DNA from: Agarophyton chilense | Taxonomy: Eukaryota > Rhodophyta > Florideophyceae > Gracilariales > Gracilariaceae | Assembly (NCBI GenBank): GCA_030374765.1 | Contig: JARGXX010000004.1 | Location: 1,700,883 to 1,764,882 of the forward strand | Length of the DNA stretch: 64,000 nucleotides | Reading direction: 5' to 3' | Shown: in pieces, positions 21,101 through 30,921 of the stretch | Position numbering within the stretch: position 1 is the first letter of the stretch | How the letters are laid out: each line of letters opens with the position of its first letter | Notes under the pieces: model-generated | What the model saw: only the letters and a program-made list of their open reading frames with translations | What the model was told of the DNA's origin: nothing | Database searches by the model: none | Position numbers and translations under genes: made by a program

Positions 21101-23904
21101 ATGTGTGCAACTATTCGCTCTTTGTCATTCTCATGAAAGTAGCCATCTTCAAAGCATTGCACGATTTCAATGGCCAAGTTTCGAAGATTCATTTCGATGT
21201 CGAAGATAAGCATGGCACCTTCCTCGTATCTTCCGATCGCATCAGAGGCACGGAAACTGAGGATCATAAACAATGCAAAACCGATATTTGCCAATATAGA
21301 TACTTCGATATCTATTGGACTGCACCAGGCGCCACAAGCATTACGTCTCGATTCATCCCATGTGAAAGAAAATCCATAAGACAGAAGAACTGCAATGACA
21401 GACCACAATAGAACCAGAGCCATGCCTCGAACAGAAACAGATGGTAAAGAGGCCACCATTTTTTTCAGAGACCCAAAGGGTGTAGGGTTTTTGTCGTGGC
21501 CGGCGGTCTTAAATGACAGCAGAATTCGTTTAACGAGACCAGCAGACCTGGGATCATTGACCGGTTTATCTTCATTGAGAGAGTTGTCGATAGCCTTGGG
21601 CTTAAACGTGTCTCGAGAATAGGTTGATGGACGTACAAAGTCAGCCGCTCCTCCCAATGACTCGTTGTATAATGCATGCACGGAAGCTCGGATTTCGTCA
21701 CACAGCAGGTCAAGTGGTATATCTTCCTTGTCATAACCAAAGGGATCGGCGAGATCGCTTCCAATTTTGATGAGATTAATTATTGAATAACTGATGGGGA
21801 AAATGTAGAGGAAAGAAAGGAAACCAGCAAATTGAACTAGCGATAGTGGAAGAAGTGCCAACCAAAAGAACGTAAATAGCTTCAAATGAGTAGTAAAAGA
21901 CTCTGAAATGGGAAATTTGCGGATTGATTTGCACTCCTGTATGGCTGTTTCCAAAGCCCAAAGGGTATATTCAATAGTATACACGGAGGCGTTCAGTGGG
22001 GAGGACTCAATCTCAGTGGCTTCCGCATGAGCGCAATCAAGACTGTTCAGATATCCATAAACGACATCTGTCGCATGTGCAAAGAAATCATCTGTTTCGT
22101 CAAATGCTGCAATGTCCTGAGGTGATAGGAAGCTCTCCATCACTGAAGCGTTCCTGTTGTTGCGCAAATCCTGCTTGGCACCGTACGCTAGTGCTACCAA
22201 ATGAGAGAAAAGACGCTCTCGGTCTCTGTGATGCCAAGTTCCACGCTTAGTAGTTATGGCGAATTGGAGTGCAAGTTCTTCAATGCAAGTTCTGACCTTG
22301 CTCTGCCAGAGTTGCAACGATCTCCAATAGCGGCCATATGCGACATTGAGCCAGAATCCTAGAGTCAAGAAAAGTCCGAGACTTACGTACGAAGTGATTG
22401 AGGAATCGACTGGGATGTAGACACACCACCATCTGCAAGCTCCATTTTCGTTCTCCCCTCTCGCACTGTATGTGATGAGCAAGAGAAAAGCAGCCCAAGC
22501 CATGGCAACAAAAAGATAAGTGAGCAAACCTTTGCTGAGACTGCCTAAACGAAACGAACCGAACCGAGCCAAGAAGCTTTTCTTGGAAGCTGGCTGGGTT
22601 CCTTGTTCTGATTCGCTCAGAGGCTTCTCCAGCCATTTAGGAGTATCATGGTCCTTCTTTACCACCGTGGCAATATCCAGACGATCACGAGAATAGGCGT
22701 CCAAGGTTTTGAGAGCAGCTTCAGCGGAAAGCTGATTGAGTTTGATGTCTTGCATGTCAAAACCAAAAGGATCACTGAGAGCTTGGCCGATAGTGAAGAG
22801 CATACCGACACCATAGGAAGTAAGAACTGCCCAAAGGGGTGTGAACCTTAAGTAAAAAGACGAACGAGCAAGCAGGCAAGAAAGAAGGAGATGACGGAAA
22901 GGGTTGGGGTTGAGTCAGGATTCAGGATATTCGTCGGAGTTTGTGGCAAAACGGGACAAAAACGATAAATACATGGCAACTTACCAACCACTACTTTGCA
23001 CGAGAGCAAGCGGTAAAAAGAACATCCACAAATAGAGGAAGACAGTCAGATGAGTGACATAGCCTCTAGAGGGACTCGATGTGGCTATCTTAACCAGATC
23101 GTTGGCGTTAAAATCAACAGCATCTATCATGTCCATGACCAAATAGCGGACACCCCATCCAGCAGGCGTTTTGTCAGCTGCGAGCAATTTGAACGAATGG
23201 GGGGCATCATCTTCAGACGCACTGATATAAGTCCTAACAACCCTCATACAATGCACATGCATGGAATCTGCTTCGAGCATTTGCTCAATATCGCTTTTAT
23301 GAAGAATATCTGCGACTTGAGCTGCTTCCTTTTCCCCTCGAAGGGTCATTTTCAGTGCGATGGGGCAGGCGACAAGATGTGCTACCAGACGCTCAACATC
23401 GGCACGGTGCCAAGTGCCGGAGGGGTATGCCTGACGGATGTGGCGGGTGATTTGGCGAAGATTGGCGCCAAGGCTGGACCAATTCAACTGAGCGTCGAAG
23501 TAACGATTGCTCGCCTCCCGAATGAAAAAACCGAGCAAGACGAAGAGCGCCCATCCGACACCGTAGGAAACTGAGGATGATACAGAAAGCCTGGAGGTCC
23601 AAAAGGGAACCGAGAACCAGCTGAATTGGGTGTCAGCCAATGCAAAGGCGATGAGAGTAACGGCGATGCTCCATGCGGTCTGAAAGAGAAGGATAGTGTA
23701 TGGAATGGTTCTGAGCACGGAAAGGAGGGCGGAATAGTCCGCTTGTCCTATCTCGGCACGTCCGGAGCCTAGTTTGCCGGTGAGGGCGGCGCTTCTCAAA
23801 CGAAGTGCCACGACTGTGTGCTGAAAGCTTAGGTAGGACGTGCACGGCCCAGGGTCTTCTGGAGAGCGTTGAGCTCCGAGGGTGGGTATGTATTCAGCTG
23901 CCAT
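18126..23904 (-). CDS. Five-domain tandem bestrophin-like channel protein
   Basis: I join five exons: 23904-22985, 22846-20181, 20086-19544, 19453-19405 (49 nt) and 19332-18126. All four introns (138, 94, 90 and 72 nt) are GT-AG, and the frame is kept at every junction. The product is about 1,794 aa, starting at ATG 23904 in a good context (ACCATGG). It contains five bestrophin/UPF0187 units of about 355 aa. Each has a membrane pair, an LGFR.....RY-type motif (for example LLGFRLYESHGRYVSA), a WHxxDxERxxxHL motif, a neck-like segment (IPMPFGYVQHLR in unit 5), a second membrane pair and a closing DPFGYD-type motif near residues 337, 675, 1045, 1407 and 1748. Bestrophins are pentameric anion channels, so one chain could form a whole channel; that is inference. 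Unit 4 has the most diverged neck (FDIAPGFLILL). I see no clear transit peptide. Confidence 0.88.
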
Positions 23905-24077
23905 GGTTAGAGGCTAGATTGATGGTTACGCAGTCAAAGATGCAAAACGGGGAGTTTGGGGAAAGGCCGGGAACTCCGCCCCGCAAGCAGAGAATGCCGG
24001 GGGTGGGGGGCGGGTAATGGAGGCAGGGGATTGAGATGGTGATGGTTATTGTTTGTTTCATAGGGAGAATAAAAGCA

Positions 24078-24137
24078 GGCTGGGAAGATTGGGAGTGCGT
24101 GGAATTTTCAACGCACGCACACGCAATCTTCCCAGCC
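24078..24137. repeat. 14-bp inverted repeat stem-loop
   Basis: GGCTGGGAAGATTG (24078-24091) is perfectly complementary to 24124-24137. Inside it, GTGCGTG and CACGCAC can extend the stem. It lies about 175-235 bp upstream of the bestrophin ATG. Confidence 0.8.
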
Positions 24138-24711
24138 TTAACAAACCGTGGGACATACAAGGCTGCGGTCGTGACGTGAACATTATTGGGCGCTGTGGAA
24201 AGATGAAGAAGTGAGCAGGGGCGACATTCTGCGATCTGGATCCGGGTTGTTGTCGTCGAACTTCATCGGTAATTGAGGAAGGGGCGCGGAATGGCCGAAG
24301 GGCAGCAGTGAAGGGCGGGGGCATGTTCCATTGGATTGGGGTGCAGCGGGATGAATAGTAGATTGCAAACCTTCCAACGTTTTAATGATTACGCGTAGAT
24401 AACCCGTTACAGTAGATATGTCTGCGCTGTTGATATACGTGCGCCTCATGCTAGGCGAAGGCGTAGCACGTGCGCCATGCGCATCATATCGTGTGCACTG
24501 CGCCGTGTGCCGTAGTTTGCACTGAAACAAAAAAATTGCACAGCTGACGGCTGAGACGCCCACCGGGCGGACAGGGTGTGCATGAGGAGGCTCCGACCCC
24601 TTCGTTTTCTGCATGCGCTTAGCGTTTACGTGCACGTGTCGGCGCGATGTAAGGAGTGTAATTGCGTATGCGCCAATTCCGATTCGGCCTGTGCTCGAGC
24701 GCGAAGCCTCG

Positions 24712-24768
24712 AGGGCATGCTCGTGCACGAGGGCGTGCGCGTGCGCGAGGGCGTGCGCGTGCGCGAGG
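24712..24768. repeat. 18-bp GC-rich tandem repeat
   Basis: About three copies of GAGGGCGTGCGCGTGCGC, the first diverged. It produces an Ala/His-rich spurious frame on the minus strand. Confidence 0.75.
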
Positions 24769-24886
24769 TGTGTGGGTGCGGAGGCAGAAGGCCTAAACGA
24801 AGCGCGCGCCGCCGAAGCAATCGAAACGAATTTCACCCATTCCCCCTTCCCCCCTTCCCCCTTTCCCCCAGCGCCGCTGCGCAGCC

Positions 24887-26470
24887 ATGACGCTCAATCT
24901 CCGCGAAATCGAGCGCGGTATCGGTATCGACCTGTTGAGACGCCCCGTGCTGACCGCCACCGTCAACGCCTTCCTGCTGCGCTTGTTCGTTGAGGCGTTT
25001 CTGCAGCCAACGGATGAAGACGACCAAGACGCCCACTCGACCGCCTACAAGCACCAAGATGACGTTGGCTGCGCCGACAGCGCCCTGTCCGAGAAGCTGG
25101 CCGCCTCCGCCATCTTCTTGCTGACGCAGCTCGTGCAGCTCATCGGCCTGGCAGAAAGCGCCGTGTGGGCCGTCCTTGCAGTCGTGTACAAGGCCATCAA
25201 GCTACCGCGCGTTTACGGCTTCGAAAAGCTCGTGTTGGACCTGTTGGTGCTGCTGGCCAAACCGTCCGTGTACTATGTGAAGAAGACGTTGCGCTTCCAG
25301 TGTCGCCCAGGTCAAAAGGTGCCACACCTGCAGCTCACGCGATCGGGCTACGGTCGCATGGTTATCACCGTCGTCAGTAGCACCGAGTCGCTTACGCGCG
25401 ACACTCGCGCGTTGCTGCAGATGCTGCGCTACGTCAACTACAGCACCGTGGCGTTTTGGACGGAGGACTCGGTCGTCATGGTGGGCGTCAACAAACCCGT
25501 GGAGCGCGCCCTGTGCCATCTGGGTAGCGAGCCCATCAGGATCGACCTGGGCTGGCACAAGGACGTCGTCGAGGGCACCAACTTCAAAATAGAGGCTGTA
25601 TTCACCAAGGAACACCTGCGCGTTGTGGAGAGCGGGATCCAGTCGGTCGGTCGCCGCGCTGTCATTGTGGAGCTGTGCGCCGAGCTGCGCACGACCAACC
25701 TGGAGCTACTGGTCAAGTCCATGGGACAGTTTGCGGCCGTGTGCGAGGCGTACGAGCGCGGACTGCGCCTGTTCAACGGCAAGCGCGTCACCATTTACGT
25801 GGTGGGGCTGGCGCTGTGCGTGGCGCTCATTGTGTTCTACGATGGGCTGCCGGGGCTGCTGCAGCCGTCCGTGGACGTATTGCCACTGGCCATCGGCGCC
25901 TTCACGCTGTGGATGACGCTGGGCAAGAGCGCCGCTCTGGGCGAGACGGAGGAGGAGACGATTTTCACACCGCATACGAGCGAGAATGTGCTGCTGGCGT
26001 ACCACGGGCTGGCGCGCATCGAGCCGCACGTGCGCAATGTGTGCTGGGTGCCGGAGGTGCATCGCGAGCCGCAGGCGCCCGATGTTGCCGACGGTGGCGA
26101 CGACGGCGGCGAAGGCGACGGCGGCGTGGACTTCGACTACGACGAACAACACGACAAACCATATGAGCTCAGGCGCCGGCGCAGCGGCGTGGACGGGTCG
26201 CTGTCCGTGCTGGAGGCAGCCGTGTGCCTCAGCATCTTCGAGCACTACGGCAACTTCGTCAAGTGGAAAGGATCGCGTCTGCGCATCGACCTGTACCACG
26301 TGCGCGCCGGGCCCACCGTCGGGCTGGCGCATATTGTAGGCGTGCAGCGCATACGCAGTCTGGCCGCGATGCGCCTGCACGAACACGCGCCGCTGGTGCG
26401 TCACCTCGGCGCCCCTGCCCCCGCCCACCCCGCGCTGCCTCTAGACCATGTCGCCGATGCCGCCGTGTGA
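24887..26470 (+). CDS. Unrecognised 527-aa membrane-associated protein
   Basis: A single open frame from ATG 24887 (CAGCCATGAC), preceded by a C/T-rich tract. I do not recognise the family. The N-terminal half has long hydrophobic stretches (about 65-125, for example AASAIFLLTQLVQLIGLAE and LVLDLLVLLAKPSVYYV). The middle (about 150-290) looks like a mixed alpha/beta soluble domain. Two probable membrane helices follow at about 302-320 and 330-348 (VTIYVVGLALCVALIVFYD and VLPLAIGAFTLWMTLG). A Gly/Asp-rich acidic segment then lies at about 400-425, before a basic RRRRSG stretch. The pattern suggests an integral organelle or plasma membrane protein. It is head-to-head with the bestrophin gene, which may mean shared regulation. 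Codon use is GC-rich, and open shadow frames on both strands follow from that. Confidence 0.7.
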   Translation: MTLNLREIERGIGIDLLRRPVLTATVNAFLLRLFVEAFLQPTDEDDQDAHSTAYKHQDDVGCADSALSEKLAASAIFLLTQLVQLIGLAESAVWAVLAVVYKAIKLPRVYGFEKLVLDLLVLLAKPSVYYVKKTLRFQCRPGQKVPHLQLTRSGYGRMVITVVSSTESLTRDTRALLQMLRYVNYSTVAFWTEDSVVMVGVNKPVERALCHLGSEPIRIDLGWHKDVVEGTNFKIEAVFTKEHLRVVESGIQSVGRRAVIVELCAELRTTNLELLVKSMGQFAAVCEAYERGLRLFNGKRVTIYVVGLALCVALIVFYDGLPGLLQPSVDVLPLAIGAFTLWMTLGKSAALGETEEETIFTPHTSENVLLAYHGLARIEPHVRNVCWVPEVHREPQAPDVADGGDDGGEGDGGVDFDYDEQHDKPYELRRRRSGVDGSLSVLEAAVCLSIFEHYGNFVKWKGSRLRIDLYHVRAGPTVGLAHIVGVQRIRSLAAMRLHEHAPLVRHLGAPAPAHPALPLDHVADAAV

Positions 26471-26770
26471 GCCTTCGCGCCGCCTTTTCCTTCTTCGCTG
26501 CCCGGTCCTGCTTGTACAGACACGTCTTTTCAACATCGCTTCTAGTTTCTGCTTTGAGCTGTTAGACTCCGCGACGGTACGCACGTTGCGCTGCCCTTCC
26601 TCCTTTCCACACACCAGCACCTACATCAACAAATAGTGTTTTGGTCCTACATTTTGATTCGTACCCTTCGGTAAATTTTGGTTTTACGCCTAGTGTCTAC
26701 ACGCCCGATGGATTGGCCTCACATGAGGCCAGTTCTATTTTCCAAAAAATTAGTAAAAATCGCTGGTTTC
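26471..26770. other. 3' flank of the 527-aa gene
   Basis: No gene. It holds a near-palindrome GGCCTCACATGAGGCC at 26715-26730 preceded by CTAGTGTCTACACG, the inverted counterpart of the repeat near 3821-3914. Confidence 0.5.
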
Positions 26771-26934
26771 TGTAAGGCTTGTTACGGGCAAGCGTACCCT
26801 CTGTTTACTTTTCGTTGTCTTTCTTGTCCCCCTCCCCTACCAATTCCACCGCTCGCAGGAAGGTTTTGATATTTCAGCTCGCGAGGGGCTGCGTCCGCGT
26901 CACACGTGGACACAGCCCCAAACAGAGGCCGACA
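26771..26934 (-). repeat. 3' LTR of the young Ty3/gypsy element
   Basis: 164 bp, identical by eye to 33675-33838. On the minus strand the adjoining bases TTGTGGGGCG could serve as a short polypurine tract. Confidence 0.95.
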
Positions 26935-27002
26935 CGCCCCACAACTCAAACTACGCCACACGGTGGCGTAGCGAGTGGGGTCGAGGTCTGTCACGGTGCA
27001 AT

Positions 27003-27034
27003 CCCTCCAGCAATGTCTCAAAATTGCTGGAGGG
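27003..27034. repeat. 12-bp perfect stem-loop near the 3' LTR
   Basis: CCCTCCAGCAAT pairs exactly with ATTGCTGGAGGG across an 8-nt loop. It lies 69-100 bases from the 3' LTR, in the untranslated part of the element. Confidence 0.85.
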
Positions 27035-27513
27035 CAATTATACGCGCCAAGCGTCCTGCGATCGCGTGCTATAGTTGTAAATAGCGCAACGCTTGCTTGA
27101 CACTTGCGCCGTCGCCTCTCCCTCGCCTTGTCCTTCACACCTCGTAGCCTGCGCACTGCTCGCGCTCCTGCTCACGCCTCTCTCGCGCTTAGCTCGCGCT
27201 TTGTCGGTTTTCCGCGCTTTGTCGGTTTTCCGCGCCTTCTCCGCGCATCGCGTCCTCTCGTTTTCCGTGCCTGGTCCGCGCATCGCGCTCGTTCGCTCGC
27301 TCCCGCGTTGCGGTTTGTCCGCGCCCGGTTGCTCACGTCTGCGCTGCGCTCCCCCTGCGCTGCGTCGCTTGAACCGTCCCGCCTTCCGCTGTGCTTCGCC
27401 ATCCTACGCGCTCTCTCCGACGACTGACGTGCACAGGTTGGTGTTTTAGTCCCAGTGCATACGGTTGTCGGACATCGCTCTTCGGCGGAGCCAGTGGTAG
27501 GCGTGGTACGACC
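27035..27513 (+). promoter_or_regulatory. GC/CT-rich leader of the antisense ORF
   Basis: A C/T- and CGC-rich region with a direct duplication (CGCTTTGTCGGTTTTCCG twice, about 27197-27232) precedes the antisense ORF. It may hold that ORF's promoter; nothing proves this. Confidence 0.35.
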
Positions 27514-28788
27514 ATGGCTGTTACCAGGCAGCGAGTGAGAGCCCAGCGGACGCGCCGGGTTCCTCGCTCACATGTGCGGGGGCTGGCGATGCGCGTGTCG
27601 CAGCGACTTCGTAACGAACGCCGGGACCTCATGGCTCTTCTCCACGATAGGGAAGACATCGTAGCCATCTCCCTTGATTCCCATCGGACCCATCGGCATC
27701 CTGCGTACAACGTTTTCCTTTCCAATCCGGATGAGATCGTTCGACTCTACCGCGAAGAGCTCGTCAAGATCGTGGGGAAACAAATCGTATTGTTTCTTGA
27801 GGCCACCCATGACTACGTGCTGTCGGATATCATGTTGCGAGAACTTGGGTTGACTGAGTCCGTTCATGATTCGAACAACTATTCGTCTCAGCGTTCCGGT
27901 GCGGATTGGAACATTACAACCATGTATTGGGACAATACTCATTTCGGATTTGTTGGGATCGATCAAGCTACCGACGACCATTACTCGATCCTTCTCTACA
28001 CCCTGTTCTTCGAAGGTGCCGAAGAAGGAATTCCACACCGCGTGGAGAGCAAACAAGGGCGCTTCGTTCATGGAAGTCAAAGCCGAGAACTTGCCATACT
28101 CCAAATTCACACTTGGTGTATGAAGACAGGGAACCAAGGACGCCACTTACTCATGGCTCATTCCCGTTCTCGAAGGAAGAGTTCCATTACGCCGAAGTAT
28201 CGCGAGTTGTCTTATCGGTGCGTTCCTTTTCAGGATCGTTTCGACCTTTGCATCCAGGCCGCCATATGCAACGGCCTCGATCTTCTTGGTTCAAATGATT
28301 CTGAGAAGTACTGGAAGTACTTCTGCCGGATTGCGCGCTTCTTCGAAACCGAAAACGAGCTTCCGCCGCGCATCCGCGACTTCTGTGATGCTCAGAAGCA
28401 TCTGCAACAATGGAATGTGACTCTCCGCCACGTCACTCGTGGTAACTGTCCGAGTGTTCGAGATGTTCTTGCTCTCCCGTCCGGTGTGTATGTTCTCACT
28501 ATCGACGGAACCAACGGCGTTATCCACAGTCTGGTAATCGACACCGGCCGTCGAATCATCCTCGATTGTGTTGAGGAGTTTCCGTTGACTTTATGCGAAA
28601 GGGCCCTCGAGGGTTGCGTTGACGATACTTCGACTTTCACCGGCATCCGAGAAGTGCGGATGGTCCATGTCCCCGATACTGAAGGACGCTCTAAGAAGCC
28701 TCGTCATCGTAATGGAACGAACAATAAGAAGAAGCGTCGCAAGCTCGCAATCGAGCGCGAGAGGGCTAAGGAGACTCGTGCAGCGTAG
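27514..28788 (+). CDS. Antisense ORF of the young element; candidate papain-like cysteine protease
   Basis: 424 codons, opposite to gag-pol. I start at ATG 27514 (ACCATGG context, MAVTRQRVRAQ). The N-terminus is basic, the middle resembles a globular alpha/beta domain (IVRLYREELVKIVGKQIVLFL), and the C-terminal tail is a strong basic cluster (KKPRHRNGTNNKKKRRK), a likely nuclear localisation signal. Residues fit a papain-fold protease: Cys about 246 in DLCIQAAICNG with Gln six residues before it (PFQDRFDLC), His about 338 in GVIHSLVID and Asp about 351 in RRIILDCVEE. The Gln-(6)-Cys spacing and Cys-His-Asp order are as in papain- and C39-type peptidases. Overall similarity to a named family is not obvious to me, so protease activity is inference. 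The frame is intact in this recent copy. Confidence 0.6.
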   Translation: MAVTRQRVRAQRTRRVPRSHVRGLAMRVSQRLRNERRDLMALLHDREDIVAISLDSHRTHRHPAYNVFLSNPDEIVRLYREELVKIVGKQIVLFLEATHDYVLSDIMLRELGLTESVHDSNNYSSQRSGADWNITTMYWDNTHFGFVGIDQATDDHYSILLYTLFFEGAEEGIPHRVESKQGRFVHGSQSRELAILQIHTWCMKTGNQGRHLLMAHSRSRRKSSITPKYRELSYRCVPFQDRFDLCIQAAICNGLDLLGSNDSEKYWKYFCRIARFFETENELPPRIRDFCDAQKHLQQWNVTLRHVTRGNCPSVRDVLALPSGVYVLTIDGTNGVIHSLVIDTGRRIILDCVEEFPLTLCERALEGCVDDTSTFTGIREVRMVHVPDTEGRSKKPRHRNGTNNKKKRRKLAIERERAKETRAA

Positions 28789-29010
28789 CTTCATTGATAG
28801 ATGTAGAATCCATATGCTAAGGCATCGCTGTACATCGGCGTCATGCAATGCTACAATTAGATGTTCCACATGTCCCCTTCGCAAAGCCCGCCTGCCCACA
28901 GACATCAGCTCAAGCTTTATGGCTCTGAACCCGCTCGATGAGAGCAACTTCTCAATATACTAGGTCTTCTTTCGTCCCTTCTTCCGTTTACTCACCTGTC
29001 TGCTCATCCT

Positions 29011-30921
29011 TTAACTGCGTAGGTGGACAGGTTTCCTTTTGCAAAGAACTAACCTTCTCGCATGGACGGCTGTGCGCGTTATACGTCCTGTCGAGGACAA
29101 AAGTTCGTAGCGGGGGTGGGTCGCCTTCGTGACGCGGCATGGGCCATAGTAGTATGACTCGAACGCCGGCCACTTGCGCGACTTATTAAAGGCGGGTCCA
29201 TGTGCAACTAACACTTCGTCTCCGATATCATAGTATTTGACTTTCCCCTTGGGCACACGAGGAATGCACGCTCTTTCGATTTGCATCGCGCGGGTTCCAG
29301 ACTCGCCCATTAATTCTAACGCTCGGTGATGCGGCGTGCCACCCTGCAAGAGGGCCACCGTGTCATTCGCCATCATCCTTGGTTTGATTCCGTACATCAA
29401 CTGAAACGGGGACGGAACTGTTCCCCTATCGCGACGACGGTAACCATACAAAACCTGCGGTAGAGAGTCTGCCCAGTCCAAGTCAGTACGCACTACTGTC
29501 CTCTTGATGGCCAATTTGATCGTAGGCACCATACGTTCAGCTCTTCCATTCGCCATAGGCGCGTACGGGAGTACGGTTTTCCACACGATCCCATGCTTCG
29601 TCATGAAGTTCCTGACTGCTCCAGCGGTAAAGGCGTTGGCGTTATCCGAAACGATCTTCTTCGGTGGTCCAAATGGCAGTATGATCTCCTTCCAAACGAA
29701 TTCTATCACCGTGCTCGCAGTGGAGTTCTCCGTGGCCCCTGCAATAGGCCATCCTGTGAGATGCTCCACTGCAATGATAGCGAATCTCTTACCATTCTTC
29801 GATGCGCCGAGGGGACCTGCGAAGTCTATCGAGAACGTTTCGAACAGTCCCGTTATAGGAGCTCGAAGGTTCGTGTAGTAGGTCGGGATCCTCTGCGCGT
29901 GCTGGCACCCATCACAACCTCGGACATAATCCGTGACATCTCTGCAGACACCGGGCCACCAGAACCTGTCCCGAACAAAGTTCCTCGTCGTCGTGGCATC
30001 CCAATGTCCGATCTCGTCGTGGAACATTCTTATGATCTCTCTGCGATCATCGACAGGTGGGACGGCGCGCAGCCCAGCGGCCTCTCTCCGGAAAAGCGTA
30101 TCGTTCCAGAGCATGAATCTCTTCGCGTTCCTCTTGATCGACTTCTTTCTTTTCGGGTCCTCATCCTGGACTTGAACTCCGGCCAGGAACCTGGCGACAT
30201 TAAGCAAGTACGGCTCAAGTCCCGACAGCCTAGGGTCTGCCCACGAAATTGTGGCGACTACCTCTGATTGTAAGTCTCCTTCAACAGTCTCTGGCTCCCG
30301 TGAAAGACCAGTCATGCGGGACAGGTAATCCGCCGCACCATTTACTATCCCCGGGCGATACTTAATCTCGAAGTCGTATTCGGCCATCAAGTCCATCCAT
30401 CGGGCCAACCTCCCATGCACATCCTTCTTCTTAAACGCGTACTGCAGAGCCTGATGGTCTGTCAGCACAGTGAAGGGAATATCAGAGAGGAGATACACTC
30501 TGAACTTCTTCAAAGCGAACACGACTGCGAGCGCTTCCCGTTCACTCGTAGAGTAGCGTCTCTCTACTTCCGTCATCGTACGCGAAGCGTACTGTATGGG
30601 ATGTACTTTCCCATCCTTCTTCTTCTGAGAGAGGACAATTCCCAATGCGACCGACGACGCATCGGTCTCCACTATGAACGGAGCGTCAAAGTCAGGGAAG
30701 GCCAGCACGGGGGGCGTCGTAAGTTTATCTTTCAGATGCTCAAACGCAATCTGCATTTCCCTCGTCCATTCAAACTTTTTCTTGCCAGAGGTGGCGGCGT
30801 GCAACACCGCCGAGCTCCTTGCGAAGTTCTTGATAAAGCGGCGATAGTATCCCGCCAGCCCAAGGAAACTCCTCAACTCCGTGACGTTGGTAGGCACGGC
30901 AGCATCAACAATGTCCTTGAT
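29011..30921 (-). pseudogene. Ty3/gypsy pol after the internal stop: RT thumb, RNase H, integrase
   Basis: The frame continues directly from the TAG at 30922-30924. It shows the RT thumb (ELRSFLGLAGYYRRFI), RNase H (VETDASSVALG, TDHQALQYAF, NGAADYLSRM), the integrase HHCC zinc region (GCDGCQHAQ) and the D,D,E core (FSIDFAGPLG, IVSDNANAF, NGRAERMV). It ends at TAA 29011-29013 with no chromodomain visible. Everything is open in this copy, so only the single upstream TAG blocks a full polyprotein. In other Ty3 elements the position of the stop usually holds Lys. Confidence 0.88.

Larger units (their letters stand above)
23905..24886. promoter_or_regulatory. Divergent intergenic region (shared promoter zone)
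   Basis: This 982-bp gap separates two diverging genes, so it should carry both promoters. It contains a strong stem-loop (24078-24137), a GC-rich 18-bp repeat (24712-24768) and a pyrimidine tract (about 24840-24871) just before the ATG at 24887. No TATA box stands out. Confidence 0.5.

Noticed and set aside
24183-24836. A 217-codon minus-strand ORF with Ala-His repeats
   Set aside because: Its repeats come from the 18-bp GC-rich tandem repeat, and it lies in the divergent promoter region.
25706-26428. A 240-codon minus-strand ORF inside the 527-aa gene
   Set aside because: It is the His/Arg/Gln-rich complement of a GC-rich coding region, with no own evidence.
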